Shown here one piece after another: positions 13,410 through 16,166 of a stretch of DNA of 16,166 nucleotides. Each line of letters begins with the position of its first letter. Position 1 is the first letter of the stretch. The position numbers and the translations under genes were made by a program. This stretch comes from an uncultured Chlorobiota bacterium (GTDB taxonomy: Bacteria > Bacteroidota > Kapaibacteriia > OLB7). Location: NCBI GenBank assembly GCA_946481475.1, contig CAMLOB010000017.1:1-16166 (forward strand). Direction: 5' to 3'. The notes below the pieces were generated by a model that ran no database searches, was not told the origin of the DNA, and saw only the letters and a program-made list of their open reading frames with translations.

Positions 13410-14402
13410 CTACAATTCCAGGTTCACTCCGAATCGGAACGTCCCCTGACGAATCGTATTCGAAAAGTTCTCATCGATCCGAAACCGTTTCAATCCGAAG
13501 TCACGGCGGTACTCGACGAAGAATCCCTGGATTGCAAATCCCCCTCCCACAGCGAATGCAAACGTCGACTCGGAGATCGATGCCCCGGGAATGATCTGCC
13601 AGGGCGAACGATCACTCTGATAGAGCGAATCGGCCGAGATCGTCAGATGCTCGAGACCGGCAAGTAGGTACACCCGTCTTTCCGGGTACCAACGCACGTC
13701 GAGTGAGAGATCATTCAGCCATCCTTCCATATAGATAGAGGCTTCGGGTGGAGCGAAATTCAGAAGACCACTGACGCCGGTATGAAAAGTAAGGGCAAAG
13801 GGGGGAAGAATGCGATATCCTGCATAGATTCCAAACTCGTTTCCGAGAATCGGCGGCTGCGACGGAGTGGAACGAATGCCCAGATGAGCACTGAGAAGGA
13901 TACCGAAATCTCCGAGCTGATATTCCGTGCCTCCTCCGGTACCCGACGTCCTGTTCCGGACCTTTCGAACATGATAGATGTTCAGGATGGGAACGACCGA
14001 ATCGACCCGGGGTTTGTGGAGAGAGGGAAAAGAGACGTCATCCTTGTCGAAGTCATACATGGCATCGTTTCCCAGATCGATCGGCAATGCAATCGGCCAC
14101 ATATAAAGATCTGCCAGCAGGTACCAGCCGTTGAGTTCCGGCTCAAGCAGAACCGAGTCCCGGTCCTCGCCGTTGACCAGTTCAAGCAGAAACAGCCGCC
14201 CCGACCGCAACTTCAGACGTGTGCCGGAATCAGAACGGTTCCGCGACCGTGAGTAATCGTAGCCACTGAAATTTCTGATCTCCGTCTCCGGAGGGATGTC
14301 CACCGAGACGCTGGACTTCGTCCCTTTCAATACTGAAGCACACCCGTTCAACGCAAGAAAGAGTCCGAGGGAGAGAAGCAGCCGGAAGGACAGCAGAGTC
14401 AT
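13410..14402 (-). CDS. Lipoprotein with predicted C-terminal beta-barrel
   Basis: A 330-residue envelope protein not assigned to a named family. The N-terminus is a lipoprotein signal with the lipobox ending LNGC (C21). After it comes KGTKSSVSVDIPPETEI, reminiscent of the start of small lipoproteins with a 'GTKQxVxV' motif. From about residue 165 to the end, alternating hydrophobic/polar strands (GNEFGIYAGYRILPPFALTFHTGV, FFVEYRRDFG, GTFRFGVNLEL) suggest an outer-membrane barrel of about eight strands, though the last residue is Leu and not Phe. A promoter-like TTG-N20-TATTTTG lies upstream. The gene converges with nth and diverges from dodecin. The combination of a lipid anchor and barrel is uncommon; whether both are real needs structure prediction. 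Confidence 0.7.
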   Translation of the reverse strand: MTLLSFRLLLSLGLFLALNGCASVLKGTKSSVSVDIPPETEIRNFSGYDYSRSRNRSDSGTRLKLRSGRLFLLELVNGEDRDSVLLEPELNGWYLLADLYMWPIALPIDLGNDAMYDFDKDDVSFPSLHKPRVDSVVPILNIYHVRKVRNRTSGTGGGTEYQLGDFGILLSAHLGIRSTPSQPPILGNEFGIYAGYRILPPFALTFHTGVSGLLNFAPPEASIYMEGWLNDLSLDVRWYPERRVYLLAGLEHLTISADSLYQSDRSPWQIIPGASISESTFAFAVGGGFAIQGFFVEYRRDFGLKRFRIDENFSNTIRQGTFRFGVNLEL

Positions 14403-14439
14403 GGTTCATCGGAGTTTTCGTCGTCGTCATCAAAGGCAA

Positions 14440-14469
14440 CAAAATAGGGCCCGGGTTCCTGTACTGCAA
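14440..14469 (-). promoter_or_regulatory. Bacteroidota-like promoter of the barrel lipoprotein gene
   Basis: On the - strand TTG (complement of 14467-14469) is followed after 20 bases by TATTTTG (complement of 14440-14446), one base shorter than TAnnTTTG. It lies about 38 bases before the ATG. Confidence 0.35.
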
Positions 14470-14580
14470 TGCATATAAGTCGCAAATCTTCCTCCGGTTC
14501 CACGCGGCTGCCCGCCTCCTCTTTCGTACCTTTCTCCGTCGATAATCCTTGCATTTTCAGAAATTCGGAGGAATAGGAAT

Positions 14581-14805
14581 ATGGCGGATCATGTCTATAA
14601 GCACATCGAGCTGACCGGGTCGTCACCGGACGGAGTGGAGGAGGCCATCGCGAATGCCATCGCGCGGGCCGGAAAAACCGTCAAGAACATGCGCTGGTTT
14701 GAAGTGCTGGAGACCAGAGGGCATATCGAGAACGGAAGCATCGCTCACTGGCAGGTGACGATCAAGGTAGGCTTTACGATCGAGGATAGTACGCAGGAAG
14801 GTTAG
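14581..14805 (+). CDS. Dodecin (flavin-binding dodecamer)
   Basis: A 74-residue protein matching dodecin along its length. Dodecins form hollow twelve-subunit shells that store or buffer flavin in the cytoplasm. Signature segments are [20 protein letters not shown], the helix [25 protein letters not shown] and [11 protein letters not shown]39 and Q58 correspond to the family's flavin-stacking Trp and flavin-contacting Gln. The start has a good Shine-Dalgarno GGAGGA (14567-14572) eight bases upstream. The gene is divergent from the barrel lipoprotein and precedes a membrane protein gene by 112 bases. Length is normal. Confidence 0.95.
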   Translation: MADHVYKHIELTGSSPDGVEEAIANAIARAGKTVKNMRWFEVLETRGHIENGSIAHWQVTIKVGFTIEDSTQEG

Positions 14806-14917
14806 AGAGACGTGGTCGGAGAATTTCATCGGCGGCGAACGGAGGCGAGTCCGTGAACATGCCGGACAGAACGATTCGCACGGCTTCTCCTTTTACTCAA
14901 CACAATCATAATCCGAT

Positions 14918-15421
14918 ATGAGTGCAGTCCATTTTCACATCGTTTTCACACACGCCGTCGTCGTCACAACGATCCTCGGCGTTCTGATTCTTGCCTGGGC
15001 ATTGCTTCGGAAGAACCATGACATCCGGACACTGGGACTGATCATGATTCTTGCCGGAGGTCTGCTGGCGATTCCGGTCTTCCTGACCGGCGAGTCGGCC
15101 GAGGAAGTCGTCGAGGAACTTGGCGTCCCGCACGAGGTTATTCACGAACATGAGGAGTCGGCCGAGCTGACGTTTATCGGACTGGAAGTTCTGGCCGCAG
15201 CCGCACTGCTGGCCTTGCTGATCAGCGCCCGAAGGAAGTCGACCGGACAGGGGGCGGCAATCGGGGTGCTGATCCTGGGAATCATCGTCAGCGTTCTGGT
15301 TGCCCGCACATCGAATCTGGGAGGACAGGTTCGGCACAGCGAGATACGTTCCGGAACCGTCGCAGCGGAACCGGGAGGGCAGGGAGGGGAAGAGGGAGAA
15401 GAACACGAAGATGAACATTGA
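14918..15421 (+). CDS. Four-helix His-rich membrane protein, conserved hypothetical
   Basis: A 167-residue inner-membrane protein with four predicted helices at about 10-30, 38-56, 84-104 and 113-130. Between helices 2 and 3 is an acidic, histidine-bearing loop: FLTGESAEEVVEELGVPHEV then IHEHEESAE (H72, H76, H78). After helix 4 comes the motif ARTSNLGGQVRHSEIR (129-144), and the protein ends in a Gly/Glu/His tail (EEHEDEH). I recall similar uncharacterised proteins in Bacteroidota-like genomes with the same GES/P-AEE and NLGG-RH-EI motifs, but no function. Histidines near the membrane suggest heme or metal binding, as inference. There is no clear Shine-Dalgarno site. A perfect palindrome follows the stop after five bases. 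Confidence 0.75.
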   Translation: MSAVHFHIVFTHAVVVTTILGVLILAWALLRKNHDIRTLGLIMILAGGLLAIPVFLTGESAEEVVEELGVPHEVIHEHEESAELTFIGLEVLAAAALLALLISARRKSTGQGAAIGVLILGIIVSVLVARTSNLGGQVRHSEIRSGTVAAEPGGQGGEEGEEHEDEH

Positions 15422-15426
15422 CCGAT

Positions 15427-15464
15427 TGTCCGGGGGCCTCCGCTGCAGCGGAGGCCCCCGGACA
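15427..15464. terminator. Perfect 38-bp palindrome, possible terminator or mRNA-end hairpin
   Basis: Two 19-base arms meet at CTGCAG (15443-15448): left arm TGTCCGGGGGCCTCCGCTG, right arm its exact reverse complement. It starts five bases after the stop of the membrane protein gene. The position suits a terminator or an mRNA-protecting hairpin, but no T-run follows (TCTTACGCGG), so it is not a standard intrinsic terminator. Confidence 0.6.
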
Positions 15465-15588
15465 TCTTACGCGGATATCTTGCTTCATCTCCTTTCCTGA
15501 ATTTTCCTTCCGGGTATTCAGCACCTTCAAACGATGTCGACCGCGTTATCTTCGTTCGGACGACAGAAAAAAAGCCTCCCGAATCCCG

Positions 15589-15607
15589 TATCTTCACACA
15601 CACACAC
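15589..15607 (+). promoter_or_regulatory. Weak -7-like site and CA repeat before the last gene
   Basis: TATCTTCA (15589-15596) is near the TAnnTTTG consensus and runs into six CA dinucleotides (15595-15606). A seven-A tract lies upstream near 15567-15573. No TTG sits 19-21 bases upstream. The CA tract could slip and alter spacing. Confidence 0.25.
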
Positions 15608-15631
15608 GAGAGAAGAGGAGAGGGCATTTAT

Positions 15632-16166
15632 ATGACGGCATTTGATATTCTTCTGGCAACGTTTATTCTGCTGATCGTGGGAGCCAGTATGGTGGCGAAG
15701 ATGTTTACCCGACGGAAGCACCATCGACTGCTGCGGGAGTTCACTCCCCCTGCCCGGGAGGCCGGCTGGAAGATCGAGGGAATAGAACTGGAGGGTCCGG
15801 CAATCCGGATCACGGGAGAGACGCGGTCGGGGGTGGCCTGGGAGATGATCGTTGCCGGTCGCGATCCTCAGGGACGTCCGCTGTCGCGCTGGAGGTGTAA
15901 GGAAATCCTGCTGGAGAAAGGGGGCGTGCTGATCGGATATGTGCCGCGCGGAGCCGGGATCGGCGACATTGACGAAGAGCTGACGCCGGAAGAGATGCGG
16001 GCCGAAGTTCTCTGGCGGATGGCCGAAGGACGATTCGGCGACGATGCTCCGGAAGGAGTGGTACCCTTTGCGTTCGGAAGTCTGGAGTTTCAGGAGCACT
16101 TTGTGGTTCTGGCCTCAGAAGAGGAGGACCCTCCCCTGCTGCTGGACGTTACCGCCGAAGCCTTTC
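15632..16166 (+). CDS. Membrane-anchored protein of unknown function (3' end outside window)
   Basis: The frame is open from the ATG at 15632 to the right edge, 178 codons with no stop. The start is supported by AGGAGAGGG (15616-15624) seven bases upstream. The protein begins MTAFDILLATFILLIVGASM, a membrane anchor at about residues 3-22, followed by a basic stretch TRRKHH that predicts a cytoplasmic body. The visible body is rich in Glu, Gly and Arg with tryptophans (EAGWKIEGIELEGPAIRITG, ETRSGVAWEMIVAG, SRWRC). It may bind or sense something at the membrane, but I do not recognise the family. The missing C-terminus may hold the identifying domain. Confidence 0.75.
   Translation, partial: MTAFDILLATFILLIVGASMVAKMFTRRKHHRLLREFTPPAREAGWKIEGIELEGPAIRITGETRSGVAWEMIVAGRDPQGRPLSRWRCKEILLEKGGVLIGYVPRGAGIGDIDEELTPEEMRAEVLWRMAEGRFGDDAPEGVVPFAFGSLEFQEHFVVLASEEEDPPLLLDVTAEAF

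Overview
The window is about 16 kb of moderately high-GC bacterial DNA carrying 15 recognisable protein genes, two of them cut by the window edges. No rRNA, tRNA, CRISPR array, transposase or phage gene was found. The organism is most likely a Gram-negative of the Bacteroidota/Chlorobiota (FCB) group. Reasons: a TonB-dependent receptor with an N-terminal carboxypeptidase-regulatory-like domain and a terminal Phe; lipoproteins; an ExbB/ExbD/TonB-type motor; several starts without a Shine-Dalgarno site; and three upstream regions with the Bacteroidota-like promoter pattern TTG/TTTG, 19-21 bases, TAnnTTTG. This phylum call is inference from gene style only.

Layout. (1) Bases 3-2716, + strand: the end of a reading frame that joins a DUF998-like inner-membrane segment to an outer-membrane barrel end, then an energy-transduction cluster of ExbB/TolQ, ExbD/TolR and a TonB/TolA-like transducer, closed by an intrinsic terminator. 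(2) Bases 2910-10326, - strand, six genes. In transcription order: a TonB-dependent receptor, an overlapping HAD hydrolase, an AraC-type regulator, a cupin protein, a membrane-anchored diheme cytochrome c, and a His-rich lipoprotein resembling the DUF5602/TTHB210 family. (3) Bases 10521-13345, + strand: a type III polyketide synthase, a MarR regulator and an endonuclease III. (4) Bases 13410-14402, - strand: a lipoprotein with a predicted beta-barrel. (5) Bases 14581-16166, + strand: dodecin, a four-helix His-rich membrane protein, and an unidentified membrane-anchored protein running off the right edge.

How the genes fit together: the motor and transducer energise outer-membrane transport, and the receptor gene 5 kb away could be a client. 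The cysteine pair in the transducer's C-terminal domain also allows a Tol-like envelope role. AraC and cupin look like one transcription unit. The cytochrome and His-rich lipoprotein are co-directional envelope proteins that may be linked to redox or metal handling. The type III PKS makes an unknown aromatic or pyrone product and may be controlled by the downstream MarR protein.

The most unusual content is between the genes. It includes a three-copy 90-95 bp tandem repeat that supplies the transducer's ribosome binding site; a 91-bp array built entirely from 7-base words in an AAB-AB-AAB-AB-AAB order; a decayed tandem duplication of the marR 5' end whose well-aligned core differs only by transitions; a decayed duplication upstream of exbB; dispersed 'CTTTGTG/CTTGGTG' phrase repeats with TCCGCC-NN-GGCGGA palindromes; and a perfect 38-bp palindrome. 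Together they suggest a genome whose intergenic and leader DNA is shaped by repeated local duplication. I see no clear novel defence or mobile system.
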